Assembly (NCBI GenBank): GCA_014905825.1
Contig: JACGCN010000051.1
Coordinates: 62,001-126,000 of the forward strand
DNA from: Lyophyllum atratum
Taxonomy: Eukaryota > Basidiomycota > Agaricomycetes > Agaricales > Lyophyllaceae
Direction of reading: 5' to 3'
Length of the DNA stretch: 64,000 bases
Shown here piece after piece: positions 35,201 to 47,706 of this stretch. The notes below the pieces were generated by a model that saw nothing but the letters and a program-made list of their open reading frames with translations, ran no database searches and was not told where the DNA came from. Made by a program: the position numbers and the translations under genes. Numbering within the stretch: the stretch's first letter is position 1; every line of letters begins with the position of its first letter.

Positions 35201-36015
35201 TCCGACGGTAGACCCTGTTCACAGGTCTGCAGCCGAAGTTCCTGCCAGTCGATCGGCGTATTATTTGTGATATCCTCAACAGGACATTACCCCCCGACTC
35301 AGAGGTGTCGCGTCGCGTTGCGGAATTGTTTGTTTAGTTCTTCTCATCCCTTAACTGGTTGACCGAACATTTATTTAGTGAAACGACAAACCAACATCAC
35401 CGGATGGACGAATATAGACCAGAAACTGTAGCCTCGTCTCATTCAAGTGTGCAAGAGCTTCCTGCAGAGATGACTGCGACCTTCACTGCCTCCAGCGCAA
35501 TGCTACGAAACCCGGGCAATAACATTGCGAAAATATTTACGCGGCCCGTTCAGCACCCGACAGCTCTCTCAATGACAAGCAACACCCATGCATCGCGCCC
35601 AAGCACTGGCAACGTCACGACGATGTTTAACCCAGCCCAGGTGTCCACACACCCTTCATCTTCAATGCCGACAAAAACTACGATTCCACCGCGGCATCCG
35701 GCCACGACAGCGTTAACCTATACTCTCCCATCTCAACATACCAATACCAGGATGTCAGCATTCGCCCAGCCTGCCCAAATGCATCCTCTTCTTATGCCGA
35801 ACACCAGCCTTCCGTCATGCGAAAATGTTCGGCTATCCCTGCCTCGGGCACATCCTGTGGCGCCTCCGATACCAATAACAACACTGAACACGCCGCAAAT
35901 ATCAACCTATAACGAGCCAGTCTCTAACGTCCCGAACCAGGGTACGAAACGCCGATTGGGTATGGGGCGGGGCGGCGGGGGATATTCCAATAAGAAGTTC
36001 AAACCTCCGACGTAA
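32269..36015 (+). CDS. SRS2: UvrD/Rep-type 3'-5' DNA helicase, Srs2-like
   Basis: A multi-exon gene; the start is ATG 32269, with an in-frame ATG at 32221 as alternative. Srs2 unwinds DNA and strips Rad51 from filaments to limit recombination. All superfamily 1A motifs can be read across the exons: I GPGSGKT, Ia FTNKAANEM, II VDEF-QDT, III VVGDPDQS-IYGWRSAE, IV LEENYRS, V HAAKGLEWPVV and VI VACTRAQG. Introns split motifs II and III and are needed to restore them. The C-terminal third is Thr/Ser/Pro-rich and ends in a basic KRRLGMGRGGGG segment. The junction into the last exon uses a GTTTGT donor near 35330 and is less certain. A general UvrD-like helicase is the alternative. Confidence 0.85.
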
Positions 36016-36819
36016 AACTCCTTCAATTTGGGGTTGGCGGTCCAAGAATGTCATTCCATGTACTATAAGGATACGTGTGCTCAAAAACATCATAAATAAT
36101 AGGTGTATAATATGGTATGGACCTGGGTGGAATAATATTAGCGTTTGAAACATGAAGAGGCGCATGAGAAAAGAATCAGAAGTCGAGAATATCCTCAGCT
36201 CCGGCGACGGCGCATTGGGAGTCTAACATGCTGTTGACTGAGCGGCACAAGGCCCATCATGTCAGAGAGAGTGAGAAATAGACTTACCTGTAGGGTTTCA
36301 CGACAAAGGGGACCAACGAGCAACGAGGGTGAAAACTTTGTTATATATGATCGGCAAAGAGCAAACAAAGGCAAGCACCGGAAAGGGCCGAGTTAGATTG
36401 GCGAAGAAAGATTGCAGGGTGGCAAAGGGTGGCAAGGTGCAAGCCTCATGTTTGCGGTGAGGCAGTCAATGATCCGGAATTCGAAGTAGAAGAGGCCTCC
36501 TTCGGTTTCCCTTTCTACTTCTTACCATACATAGCTCACACCGCAGTGATGCGTCTGCAAGTTTCCTGACGTCTCCAGTAGCACAACGGCTGCATACCCA
36601 TCCGATCCACACGCAGATTATAACCATCTTCTGCCCATTGTAGATTCGACACGCCTCGGTACTTCGCACCGCTCCACGTTCCCCTTGTCCTGTCCTCGTG
36701 AGTGACACAAGGCATGTGTCGCATCATAGTGGCCTCATTTTTATTTATAGGGAACTTTAGACCGATTCATTCATCCATCTCTGTGTCTCGCGCTCCTCAT
36801 CGACTCGGCTCCAAGGACA
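36016..36819. other. Intergenic, 3' end of SRS2 and promoter of HSP20-domain gene
   Basis: No gene supported. The last ~100 bases before 36820 contain an AT-rich TTTTTATTTATAG (about 36738-36750) that could serve as core promoter. Confidence 0.4.
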
Positions 36820-37721
36820 ATGCCAGCGTACTCTCAACAGCCCCAGAGGGACCTTCTCAGCATCCCTAATGCTGGCTATCGTAGGTCATACGACAAGGCC
36901 AATCCATCCCCTGTAACACCAGCGGTTACGGGGATCGTATATCCTTCAACACCTCTAGACTCCATCACTGAGGCTGATACGAGTATTTATCGCGCACCGT
37001 CGAATCGTTTTTATACCCACCCCAATATAGCCGCATCCACTATCGACGATGGTGCTCCACGGCCTCTTTCGAATAGCCAAGCTCTCGACCAGCTTTGGGG
37101 AACACTCCGAGAACAGAAGGAGCGTAAGATGGCCAAAGAACGTCCGAAGGTCCAGTCGCTCGAAGAGATGGCCCACGAAATGGCCAACGAGCTGTCGTCA
37201 GAGCAGCATCCAATCGATATCCCCGTTTTAGAATCCGCTGTATCCATTCCGAAATCGCTTAAGAAACAGAAATCTATGTATGAACTCTTACATCATAATA
37301 TGAAATCGGGGAAGCTGATGTCGTGTCTTCTTTTAGCTCCTCCTTTCGTGAATCCAGTGATGGGCGATCGATAGTCGCTACATTTGACTTGGCTGATGTC
37401 GCAAAGCAGGATATTCATGTTAGCTTCCAACGGAACCGCCTTGTTGTCACCTGGGCAACCGCTGAACTATCCGAATGGGAGGAGGACGGAGTTATTATGA
37501 GGGAGCGCCTAGAAAGGATGTACCATAGAACGCTCCCGATACCAGAAGGCACGAAGGTAAATTTCTCTGCATCCCGTCTGAATCACCATGGTTGACCTTG
37601 TTCCCCCGCTGGATAGTTTGAAGAGATACGCGGCTTGATGAATGGTCGACAGCTATCCCTAAGATACCCCAATATGCGTTGTCTGAGGGTTGAGCCGCGC
37701 TCCAGGTCTGGGGATTCCTGA
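36820..37721 (+). CDS. HSP20/alpha-crystallin-domain protein with long N-terminal arm
   Basis: Exons 36820-37277, 37337-37556 and 37617-37721; 260 aa. The C-terminal part is a small-heat-shock or CS-like beta-sandwich: SIVATFDLADVAKQDIHVSF, NRLVVTW, ERMYHRTLPIPEGTK and LMNGRQLSLRYP. This is how fungal HSP20-like chaperone-fold proteins run. The first ~150 residues are low in complexity with a charged helix (REQKERKMAKERPKV), unlike classical ~160-aa HSP20s. The canonical C-terminal IxI/V tail motif is absent, so oligomeric chaperone activity is unproven. All junctions are GT-AG and in phase. Confidence 0.78.
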
Positions 37722-37898
37722 ACAATGATTCACCACATATACCGCGATACTACAATTACCAGCCACTGTATAATAGTCAATCTCTCGAATCCAGCATATA
37801 TTATTATTTCTAAACAAATCATTTGTGCGGAGCAAAGTTGGTTCTGAAGCTCTGCACTGGGACGAAGGATCAACTGCAACAGGCTGCCTCACACGATT

Positions 37899-39933
37899 TC
37901 AGTAGCCTGCCATCTCGGAATGCGCTCGGAGAGAAGCATAAATGTCAAAGGGAGTCGTAGGTGGGCGGTAAGGAGGGAATTCGAGTTCTTGACGCGAGGA
38001 AAGTTGACCAGATTCCAAACCATCATCTGACATCGCGTCACCAAACGCTGTACCATAGTCGATATCCATAGCATAGCCAGATCCATCAGCGAAATCTTGA
38101 GAAAAGCCGTCATCCGGATTGAGGTGGGCGCCTGAGAGGACGTGATTGTGGGTTCTCTTGGTGGGTCTCTCTCGCCTGGTCAAAGAAGGACTCGTTCTTG
38201 GAGTAAGGTTCCTCAAAAGGCCGAGTGAAATGAGAGGAGGAGAACGTGAGACTACAGTATTGTTGATTGATTCGGGATGCGTAACAGAACTAGTTGGAGA
38301 AGGCAAATGTCCAGTTACACGGCGTGTTCCCTGAGCGTTGTGAACACTAGATGCGGACATGGAGATACCGAGGTCTTTCTGAGTCCCGGACGAAGGCGTG
38401 ATCCCTGTTTGTAGCTGTGTCGCCGTCCGAAGTCTGTCCAGAAATCCGTCAAGGAGAGATGCAAAAGGTTCATTGGTTTCCTGGAGGTCGAAGTGTCCCC
38501 AGGCGTAGAGGGGCGCTGTTCTGGGCCTGTGGTTATCAAGCGCGACTACTTTTTTCTTTTCGGTCAGAGATTTTCGAAAGGACTGGAGGTCATTCTTATG
38601 GCCTATCATTAGGGGCAAACTTCTCGCTTCACAAGGACGAGGGGCATCTCCCAAGATAGCATACCACCGAGGCGGGTGGGCAGGCGAAGTCATCGTACAA
38701 GGCAAGACATTGAGCGGCAGGGTACAAGAGTCAAGCAGGGTTATTTCACAAGAGGAGCGAGGTGTCACTTCCTGATTAGACGACGGCTGGAACGTTGGCA
38801 AAGTGGATACAAGTAACAGCGGAGGTGGGGGCGAGGTTCGAAGACCATGAATAGGGGAGGGCGTGAATCGTTCGCCCTTGGTCTTGCTAGGAGGAAGGAA
38901 TCAGAGTGAATAACGACGTCCATATATGCGTCAAGCTAGAATTACGAACTGATCAGTATGAAATTTGGCAGTGTAAGCTTCTTCAGCGACAGCGAGGGGT
39001 ACAAAGAGCAGTGGAGAACAGCGGTTAGTTGTTCGTTTCCCTGCACGCGGGCTTGACATAGTTTTCTGTCTCTTGCTGACTGAATCGATACCTTCAGATT
39101 TCTCAGAGGAGTCGACGAGGGCTTTCCACTTATTAAGAGGGCGGTAGTTCGACGAAGTCTTGTTGTCTCTTCCAGAGAAAGATGACTGGCGGAATGAAAC
39201 TCCTTTCTTTGGGTCGACCGTGCTCCATGGCCGGATGGCTCGAGGCTTAGTTTTGACAAAGTTCTGAACGGCGACCGGAAGAAGGGGAAGAGGCTGACGG
39301 CTAACTGCGTTCAAGAGTTTGGCAGCAGATTTTGACGGTCCTACGTCGCCTTCTGCATCGATCATATAATTTTGAATGGGGTTCGAAAGTCGCGCTAGGC
39401 CGTCCGAGTCGTCATGCTGGCCAAGATCCATATCGGGTACTGTAGGACTACTAGACTCGATAATGCGGTTCTTTCGTCGCCCATATTTCTTGACACGTAG
39501 TATGCGCCGGGCATTCCTCTGCAGGAATACTTCAACGGGAATGGGGACCGGGTCTGAAGAATGAGCAGATGGAGTGGAAAAATCTGAATCCGAGGATCTT
39601 GCGCTGGTTTCTGATATGGGAGGGCAAATCAAGTTCCTAGAGTGAAGAGGCGTAGTCGTCTCAGGTTGCGGTTCAGAGATTAGCGACGTCTTCACGTCGT
39701 CGCCGCTTTGCTCGTCTTCTTGGACCGCCGAGTAGTTGAGAATTTCGGGGCTCAAAGTATAGAACCCAAGACAAGGATCTACAGCGGAGGAGCGCTTCCG
39801 TTTCCGCTTCATCTAAGAGATGGGGTTGGTTCGGAGATGATTGGATATTTCAAATGATCATCATATCCTTAGAGCTAAAGCTCACCACAAAATCGGGCGC
39901 GGCCATCCCTTCTAGCACGCTGGGGGACATCAT
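37899..39933 (-). CDS. Unknown 632-aa low-complexity protein, probably nuclear
   Basis: Exons 39886-39933, 38946-39812 and 37899-38882; 632 aa. I recognise no domain. It starts MMSPSVLEGMAAPDFV and then has a strongly basic cluster KRKRKR, a likely nuclear localisation signal; further basic runs are KKYGRRKNR and RRERPTKR. Ser/Pro/Thr-rich stretches fill most of the rest. Two more ordered segments stand out: EEAYTAKFHTDQF, and WYAILGDAPRPCEARSLPL to YAWGHFDLQETNEPF, each around an exon junction. The acceptor GCAAG at 38883 was chosen over the nearer TAG because only it keeps the frame. The role is not inferable. Confidence 0.6.
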
Positions 39934-40239
39934 GAGACTAGGATATTCCAGAGCGTGGCCACTAGTGAAACATAAGCGCAAGCAGAACAGTGACTGGTGA
40001 TGTAACAGTTGGTGGGCAAGCGCTCAAGCGCTCACTATGCCGAACTGACGATCGGAGGCTAGGTACTTCTCGGACCCGGGCCGCCCTCGCTTGCAAAGAC
40101 CGTCTCAGTAACTTGAGCGAAACAGAGATGAAATCCTGGAATTTAAGTGTTTATAATTGAATAGCAGTACAGAGATGGTTTCGTGATTAGGAATGCAGAT
40201 ATCTCTGAAGTATGTTTAAATCCCTATACTTCCATGCGT

Positions 40240-43019
40240 CTAGGCCTTCGAAAGAGTGTCCAGCTCTCCCTTTAGCCGCTTGAGCACATCTACGGCGCCC
40301 TTGATCTGGGCATCGAGCTCTGCCGTCTTCGGGCTTTGCCCCTTCAGCCCGCGCACCAGTTGCCCCTGCTCGGCAATCTTCGTTTCAAGTGCAAGCATCT
40401 CTGGCGTGTTTGGCACGTTTGGATCTGCGGTAGGTTGCGATGCAGCTTTCTTCCCACCAGCCGTCTTGCGCTTTGCACCCGGAGTAGCTTTGATTGGATC
40501 TGTGGAGGTCTCCTGCTTGGCCTCAGGCTCACCAGCAAACTTGCTTTTGAACTCCTCCACCTTGCCCTCCTCGATCTTCTTGAACAGATGCTCAGGCTTG
40601 CCGATCGTGTGACCTGCGAGGATATCGGCGGAGAGAACCTCTGGGACGACGCGGGGTGGTGCGTTGAGCTGTTCGAGGATGGAATCGGAAGTCGCGGGCA
40701 TGAATGGGTAGATCAGAGCTGAAAGAACGTAGATCAAGTTGATGACACGTGCGACGACCTGAGCACATCGTTTGGGATCCGAGGTCATCAACGCCTTGTT
40801 GAGGCCAGACGACTGCAGGTAGTTGTTTCCGCGCATCGAGATGAGCATGACTGTCTGCAGGCCAAGGCGCAGCTTTACAGCCTCCATGGCATCGATATAA
40901 TCCTTGAGCAGACCATTGATGGCGGAAATGAACTCTGCATCGTCCTTATCGTTCGGAGATAGTGGCCCAGGTTCGTCCCCACCCTCGGGAATGACGCTAT
41001 CGTATTGAGATGAAACAAACTTCAGGGCTCGGTTGACGAAGTTGCCGAAGCTGGTGAAGGAAGGTTAGTCAGCGGCAGGATTTCAACGATAAGGACCATA
41101 AATCCTTGCTTACTTGTTTAGCAGGACGTTGTTGTTGGCAGCAACCTGTGGCACACGTGTGAGCTTGATTCCGTCATGGATAAAGACCTGTGCTTACGCA
41201 GTCTGACCAGGAAAACATAGCATCCGCCGTCTCGGGCCGTGTGGATAGTAAGTAGTAGCGCCAGACGGATGCAGGAATACCAGTTTCCTTCGCTGCTGGT
41301 CCGAACACACCACGATTTTTGCTCTTGGAGAATTTACCACCTTCGTAGTTCAAGTACTCTGGAACATAGCCGTTTCATCTAGGCAGAAATTGAGAGAAAT
41401 CTGAATACTTACCAGTAGTTGAAAGATGGTGGAGCGTCGTCCAATCCCGACCGTCGCCGAGTAGGACGGACGGGAAATAGACGGTATGGAAGTAAACATT
41501 ATCTTTACCCATGAACTGGTATAATTTGACGTTCTTTTGATTGAACCACCATTGTCTCCATTCGGGGGTATAATTTGCGGTAATGCTGGGGTAGCCAATA
41601 GGAGCATCGAACTGCAAATACAGTCAATATTGACCGAGATTGCAGAACGATCAAACTGACCCAGACATCTGAGAGAAGTGTCAGTCGATACTCGTATCAA
41701 CAAGGAAGTGATACTCACAAAGAACCTTTCCCTTCATTCCATGTTCTTCGTCCTCAAACTCAGAGGGGATGGGAACTCCCCAAGTCAGATCGCGAGTTAA
41801 CGGAGTGGGAATCAATCCGCCCTTCAAACGAGGATCGATAATGACACCTTCTCCGTTGATGACTGCGTTTGGGGACCACTTCCCTACTTTCGCGGAGTGC
41901 TTGATCCAATCTTCAGTCCGTGGCTGAATGGCATCTAGCTTGAGATACATGTGCGCCGACATTTTTGTCGTGACGACATGCGTTTTGTTGACGAGACAGC
42001 GTGGTTTTATGAGCTCAATGGCGTCCAGAGTTCTGCTACAACCATCACATTGGTCCCCGCGGGCGTCCTAAGACATAATTAGAAATTACAGAAAATACCA
42101 GACATAAGATATGTACCTCATAGCCGCAATGGGGACAGATGCCTTCAACATACCGATCTGCCAAGAACCTGAAAGTCGCTTGAACATTGAGTGCCTTGAG
42201 TAGTTGGATTCACTTACTTGGGGCAGCCTTCGCAATACGTTTGCTCCTTCTCTTGCTTCTCAAGGAATCCGTTCTTTCCAAGATTTGAGAAGATTGATTG
42301 GGAGATCCTGGTTATGTCATCAGCACCAGCTTAGGTTCGAGCTAATGTCTTGCTCACTCGGTGTGTAGAGGTGTTGATGTGCGGCCAAAGTAGTCGAAGC
42401 TAATCAATGACGACTCGGATAAGTCAAAGGCTTCGCAGGGTAAAGAGGCCCTCACACACCCGATGTTGAACCATTCATATGTTTCTTTATGAAGCGCATA
42501 GTATTTATCGCACAATTCACGCGGAGTGATATGTTCTTTAAGGGCTTGTGTTTCGGTTGCTGTACCGTATTCATCCGTACCACAGACGTACAAGGTAGTC
42601 CTGTTTCGTGTACCTGGGCGCACGAACTACCATGAGTCGGCACTAGAAACAGCACAGAACAGCTTACGGTTATAACTTCAAGAGGATGTGAGCTTCAGTT
42701 CTACAAGAAGAAGAAGAGAACTCACCGGCTGAAAACATCCGCGCTTAATGTGCTTCCAATAATATTCCCTTCAGGTTCGATACTTCAGATTCTGCCACAA
42801 CCGCCGACCAGCGAAGAGCTCACCGAGGTGGGGGACATTATTGCAATATGGCAGAGCAGACGTAATGAGAATATTCTCCTCGCCCTCCTTCGGCAATCTG
42901 GTGTGATCGTTGGTTAAGACGGTTAGGAAAACATTTAGAGCTTGCTCGTACATTGCTGGATGCCCGGGCGGGGGAATCACTCGCAAAATGTTGTCTCCGG
43001 ATCGAATTTTCTGAGCCAT
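40240..43019 (-). CDS. MES1: Cytoplasmic methionyl-tRNA synthetase with C-terminal WHEP-like domain
   Basis: A multi-exon gene from ATG 43019 to the stop at 40240-40242. It charges tRNA-Met with methionine. After a short N-terminal arm the class I HIGH-type motif reads [16 protein letters not shown] across an intron. Later parts are [13 protein letters not shown], zinc-knuckle cysteines near 42030-42230, the KMSKS-type [12 protein letters not shown] near 41310 and the anticodon-binding helices. The C-terminus, after a Lys/Ala/Pro linker, holds [29 protein letters not shown], the pattern of a WHEP tRNA-binding domain. Yeast Mes1 instead has an N-terminal GST-like Arc1-binding domain, not seen here. 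Only major exons are placed precisely. Confidence 0.9.
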
Positions 43020-43238
43020 TGTTATTCCGTGCACACAGAAAGGATGGCGCAAGAATGGAGGAGTATAGATAGAAAAGTATCGATGGTCGAGATACAGTGC
43101 CGAGTCAGATCTAATCAGGGGCTGCTGAGCAACAAGCCACAACAACGCGCAATCATGCACGCGATATTTGGTCCGGATGACCTAATGGAGTTCTAATCTG
43201 TCTCTCACAACGCCAACGGCTGTGTTCACCCAGGTACC
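43020..43238. promoter_or_regulatory. Divergent promoter region MES1 / OPT transporter
   Basis: 219 bp separate two start codons on opposite strands. No specific elements recognised. Confidence 0.45.
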
Positions 43239-45777
43239 ATGAATATTCTCGCAGGTTGGCTGAAGTCAGTTTTGTATCCATATTATGAGTCTATCACTAA
43301 TTCTCTTATTATCCCAGGCCCGGCCTTGGTCTCGGGTCGACTTCACAGCCCGAGTTCACCCTTAGAGCAGTCTGTTTGGGCCTCGCTATTGGATGCCTGA
43401 TTTGCTTCACCAATTTGAGCTTGGGGCTACAGTCTGGATGGATTTCCATGTGCGTAGAATGCTGGTCCTTAGCGCGACGCTCGGTATACCTAACATCGGC
43501 TACAGGATGTCAATACAGTCTGCTCTCATTGGTTTCCTGGTCTCTCGCCTGCTCCCCGTACCACTCACCCCTCAAGAGATCATTGTTGTGCAAACAACTG
43601 CCGTGGCTACTGGAACGATGCCACTCGCCGCAGGCTTTGTGGGGATTCTTCCAGCACTGAGCTTGCTGAGTGAAGAGCGTGATGGCGTACCGCCTATTCA
43701 CCTCACCTGGCTTTCAGCTGTAGGCTGGTCGTGCGGTGTTGCGTTCTTCGGGTAACTTATTCTCGATTCACTTGCTGCACATATTGATCATTATACACAG
43801 AGTATTTCTTTCGCCTCCTCTACGAAAGCAAGTGGTCTGTAGCTTATCTCAAGTACTATTCTGATAGTCCAACGCTCAGTTTAATCCTTTCAGATTATCG
43901 AAGAAAAACTTACTTTTCCATCTGGGACAGCCACGGCCCAGCTCATATCGGTCTTACATAAACTCCCTCCACCAGACACGACCGTGGGCGATAGTAGAGG
44001 GTATACCCATATAAACCCTGAAGATGACATTCTTCACGATGAAGGATCCCGACGGCCGATGACAACAGGCGATGAAATCGATGAAGAACACGAAAATGAG
44101 GAAAGGGGAGCTGTGGAACATGATGGCTGGCATGCCCTTTCTTGGAGTTTTGCCGCTTCAGCATCATTAACTGTAAGGAGAATTTTGAGAGTCCATATTT
44201 CATGAAGCTGAAGACGCCATAGCTCTTTGCCTACTTTTTCCCAGTTACGTTCACTATCCCGCTTTTTGGAACTTACCTTGCTCGAGAATGGCTTTGGTAC
44301 TTCACTCCCAGCCTCTCCTATGTTGGACAAGGTTCGTTAATAATGCACATCGCACATAATTAATTAACCTACTGTCTAGGCATCATCATGGGCTTCCCGA
44401 CGACGTTAAGTATGAACCTCGTAAGTTGTAGGCATCAATGTTACGACTTTTCTCATCGCGCATACCAGGGCATGTTTGTCGGGTGGGCAGTCTTGTCCCC
44501 ACTTGCTAAGCTTTCGGGCTGGGCTCCTGGTCCTGTCGGTGATATGGCCACTGGAGCCCGGGGATGGATCCTTTGGACGTCTCTAGGTATTATGTGTGCC
44601 GATAGTTTTGTCTCCCTGTTACCGGTGGCATTCGATTACGTCGCCGACCTTGTCGCGAAGTGTGGCAAGGATTACTCAGCTATCGATGCCCGTAGACAGG
44701 ACAATCATGAAACTGAAACGGAGGATCGCCTAGTTCCTATGTCTTGGGTCTTGATTGGGTTGGTTTCGAGCATCGCTATTGGGACTGTTCTTGTGCGGGT
44801 CGTTTTCGGGCATGAGGGCATCAAGCCATGGGCCACCGTCCTTGGCTTCATACTCGGGGGCATGTTAAGTATCTTTGGGTACGTGCATAGAATAAACCAG
44901 TATCTCCTTCTCATCTCTTAACCAGAGTTCGAGCACTTGGGGAAACCGACTTGAATCCGGTATCTGGTCTGGGGAAGATTTCACAATTGCTTTTCGCTTG
45001 GATACAGCCACGCAATATTGTCGCCAACATCATCGCCGGTGGGGTGACTGAAGCAGGTGCACAGCAGTAAGGTCATCCTCCTTGAATGCTTGGTATGGGT
45101 GCTGATATCCTGAAGGGCTGGGGATCTCATGCAAGACTTGAAAACGGGCCATCTATTACATGCTTCACCTCGAGCACAGTTCTTTGCGCAACTTATCGGG
45201 TCCTCTGTATCCATCCTAGTAACGACAACCGCATTCACCCTCTATAACCGTGCCTACGTCATTCCGGGCCCCTCTTTCCCCGCTCCTACCGCTTATGTCT
45301 GGCTTAGTCTTGCTCGCCTCCTCCGTATGTAGAGCTTTATCTTTCCATCGTTAACAAGAGATCTAACTTTTAGTCACGTATGTAGGGGATGGTCAATTGC
45401 CGGAGAACAGTGCATTGTTCATGATAGCCTTTTCCTTGTTTTTTGGCACACTATCCACGATACGGACGATCGCGGGCAGAAGACAACACTGGATTACCAA
45501 ATGGATTCCCTCTGGAGTTGCTTTCGCCATTGGTTTCCTGAATACGCCCTCTTTTTCCATCGCACGCCTACTGGGAGGGATCGCAGAATACGTGTATCGC
45601 ACAAGGTTTGCCAAGGATAAGAGTGATATCCGGATCATTGTCATAGCCAGCGGGTTTGTGCTTGGGGAAGGAGTGGTCAGTATTGTGTCGTTGATCCTCC
45701 AGATATCTGGTATTCGTGCTGTCAGCTGTTGGGGGTGTGGACATAGTCTCTGTGGTGGATGTCCCTCAATTCTTTAG
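43239..45777 (+). CDS. Oligopeptide transporter, OPT/YSL family
   Basis: A multi-exon gene; exon 1 (43239-43264) joins in phase 2 to give MNILAGWLK-PGLGLGS. OPT proteins import peptides, glutathione or metal chelates with protons across the plasma or vacuolar membrane. Typical sequence includes EFTLRAVCLGLAIG, NLSLGLQSGWISM, AGFVGILPAL, PSLSYVGQGIIMG, AGDLMQDLKTGHLLHASPRAQF and many hydrophobic helices. The acidic hydrophilic loop (HENEERGAVEHD) sits between helices as in relatives. It ends SCWGCGHSLCGGCPS, cysteine-rich and unusual but preceded by a normal last helix. Substrate cannot be told from sequence. Confidence 0.86.
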
Positions 45778-46007
45778 ACTCTATGTGTTTTTAATAATAT
45801 CGATCATGACTATCGCTGCGGAATAGCACCTCGAAACAATCGCCACGTTGGCTCCACGTCAATCATGCATGGCCTTTCGACCGGGTGTTTGGAATTACTT
45901 ACATACATAATACATGGACTGAAAGCGAGGCTGCTACATTCACTATCAATTCTTTCCTCCAAACTTATTTACTTCGACGTTGACTGCTATCATCACCACC
46001 AACCAAA

Positions 46008-47053
46008 ATGTCGCGCCTGGAGCTCGCCAAGATCCCAGCTCTCACGTTTTACAAAGATCATCTCACAACTGCACGCCGTACAAGTCCTATTCCACAACTA
46101 GTATGTAAGGGCGCCCCATGCAAGCTCTACCAGCCAGAAGTCGTGCGCTGTGTCAGCCTGCCAGGAGGATATGGGACGGAGGTTGATTGGAAGGTGAGAT
46201 GATGTCTCCTCCATGTATGAGTCGGCAATTCTGATGGTAGGGCATGTATGTAGTGTGAAGCAGATCTACCGGAAGCACTTCGCTTCGGACGAGTAGAAGT
46301 TGGATGTGAGGGCTGGTCGAAACCAGGAGATCCATACGTTCTGAAGGGTATGTCTACTCGTTCTATGAAACAAGATCCAGAACCCACGCTCTACCTCAGG
46401 CTCCTGCTCGTTGGAATATCGACTCGTCCAAGTTCCAGGTGTCCTTCGTGACACAAACGAGTCTCCACTCAAAAAGCTGCAATGTGAGTGAAAGATTACA
46501 ACGGTAACATCAGCTACTGAAAAGGATGGGACGCCCAGCCTACGATCTCTCAGCAATAATCTTCTCCGTTATCTGGATTGCATTCCTCGTCTTCATCCTC
46601 TACAACTTCTTCCTCTCCTGTTTCCGCCGTAACAGCGCCGCCCGAGCGACACAAGCTCCTCGACCACCTGCCGGCCCTCGTCCTGGTAGCTCCGGTGGCT
46701 GGTTCCCTGGAGGAATGGACGATAATCAGGATTACCAGCCTCCACCACCGCCCTACTCGAAAAATGCGAATACCGGAGAACCAGCGAGACAAGGATGGAG
46801 ACCCGGTTTTTGGACAGGAGCAGCTATTGGTGGGGCCCTCAACCACCTCTACAATCGAAATCAGGCGCAACCCCAGCCCCAACCCCAGCCTAGGCGGTCC
46901 ATGTGGGATTGGGAACGTCCCCAAACTCGGTCATCTATATTCGGCGGGAGACCTGCAGCCAGGACCTCTGGATCTGACGACCGAGGTGAAGGATCTTCCA
47001 ACCTCGGATCAATGAGACGAAGCACGGGACTAGGTGGTTCGAACGTACGCTGA
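46008..47053 (+). CDS. SARAF-like store-operated calcium entry regulator homologue
   Basis: Exons 46008-46193, 46254-46347, 46400-~46490 and ~46525-47053. In animals SARAF is an ER membrane protein that slows calcium entry; the fungal role is unknown. Family sequence is clear: KIPALTFYKDHLTT-RRTSPIPQLVC, GGYGTEVDWK-CEADLP, VEVGCEGW.KPGDPYVLKG and SCSLEYRLVQV. One transmembrane helix follows (IIFSVIWIAFLVFILYNFF), then a Pro/Gly/Arg-rich tail with PPPPPYS. The third intron is ambiguous: the best in-frame choice joins LQC-E to MGRPAYDLS. No signal peptide is visible before the lumenal domain, so the true start may lie in an upstream exon. Confidence 0.8.
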
Positions 47054-47656
47054 TCCAGTAGGTATGTCCTGCGTGCAAGTTGCTGTTGATCTATTTATGC
47101 AAGAGAATTCCTTACTTTATGAGGACTGTACTATGTATGTTTATAATACACTGCCTTTGGAGGGTCGTGAGTTCATTTAATCCTTGTTCTTGGCCCGATG
47201 TTTGTCCGCTTGACCTCTCGTGCGTCTTTTCGGGTCAAGACCTAGGTGTCTCATCCTGTGCAGTATACCACAGGAAGCGACCTCGATCAACGGACTGATA
47301 TGCGGATATCTTGGAAGCCTTGTACGTCTCCGAATTAGACGAGGCTAAACCTCGGTTCGCGTCCAACAATTTGGAATTCATACTCGAACGTCGTGTCACT
47401 GTGGTACCCTTGGCATTTGTAGTCCTCCCGCTCGGACAATTCGATGCGTTCATCACTTCCTTCTGGCTAAATCAAGGCGAATACTCGTACAACATTGCTC
47501 GTCAGTTCTTACGAAGAAGAACATCCCTGGCTACTACTCGGGTGCTATATGCTCATCGGACGCCTATGCAGCAATGGACATGTGATGCGCACCCATGTTT
47601 TCGCTTTCATGGATATATGTCGGCTTTATGACGGAGGTCCTTCGTGAAGGGAAGGG
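47054..47656. other. Intergenic, promoter side of the endoglucanase
   Basis: No gene. A 106-codon plus-strand frame (47311-47631) has no motif or splice logic. Regulatory sites for cellulase control could lie here, but none is asserted. Confidence 0.4.
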
Positions 47657-47664
47657 TATTTAAA
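47657..47664 (+). promoter_or_regulatory. TATA-like box of the endoglucanase gene
   Basis: TATTTAAA lies 50 bp upstream of the start codon at 47707, a sensible place for a TATA element in a strongly induced fungal gene. Confidence 0.5.
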
Positions 47665-47706
47665 CAAGTCACGAAATGCGTTAACATTTTCTCGTCTAAC
47701 ACCAAA

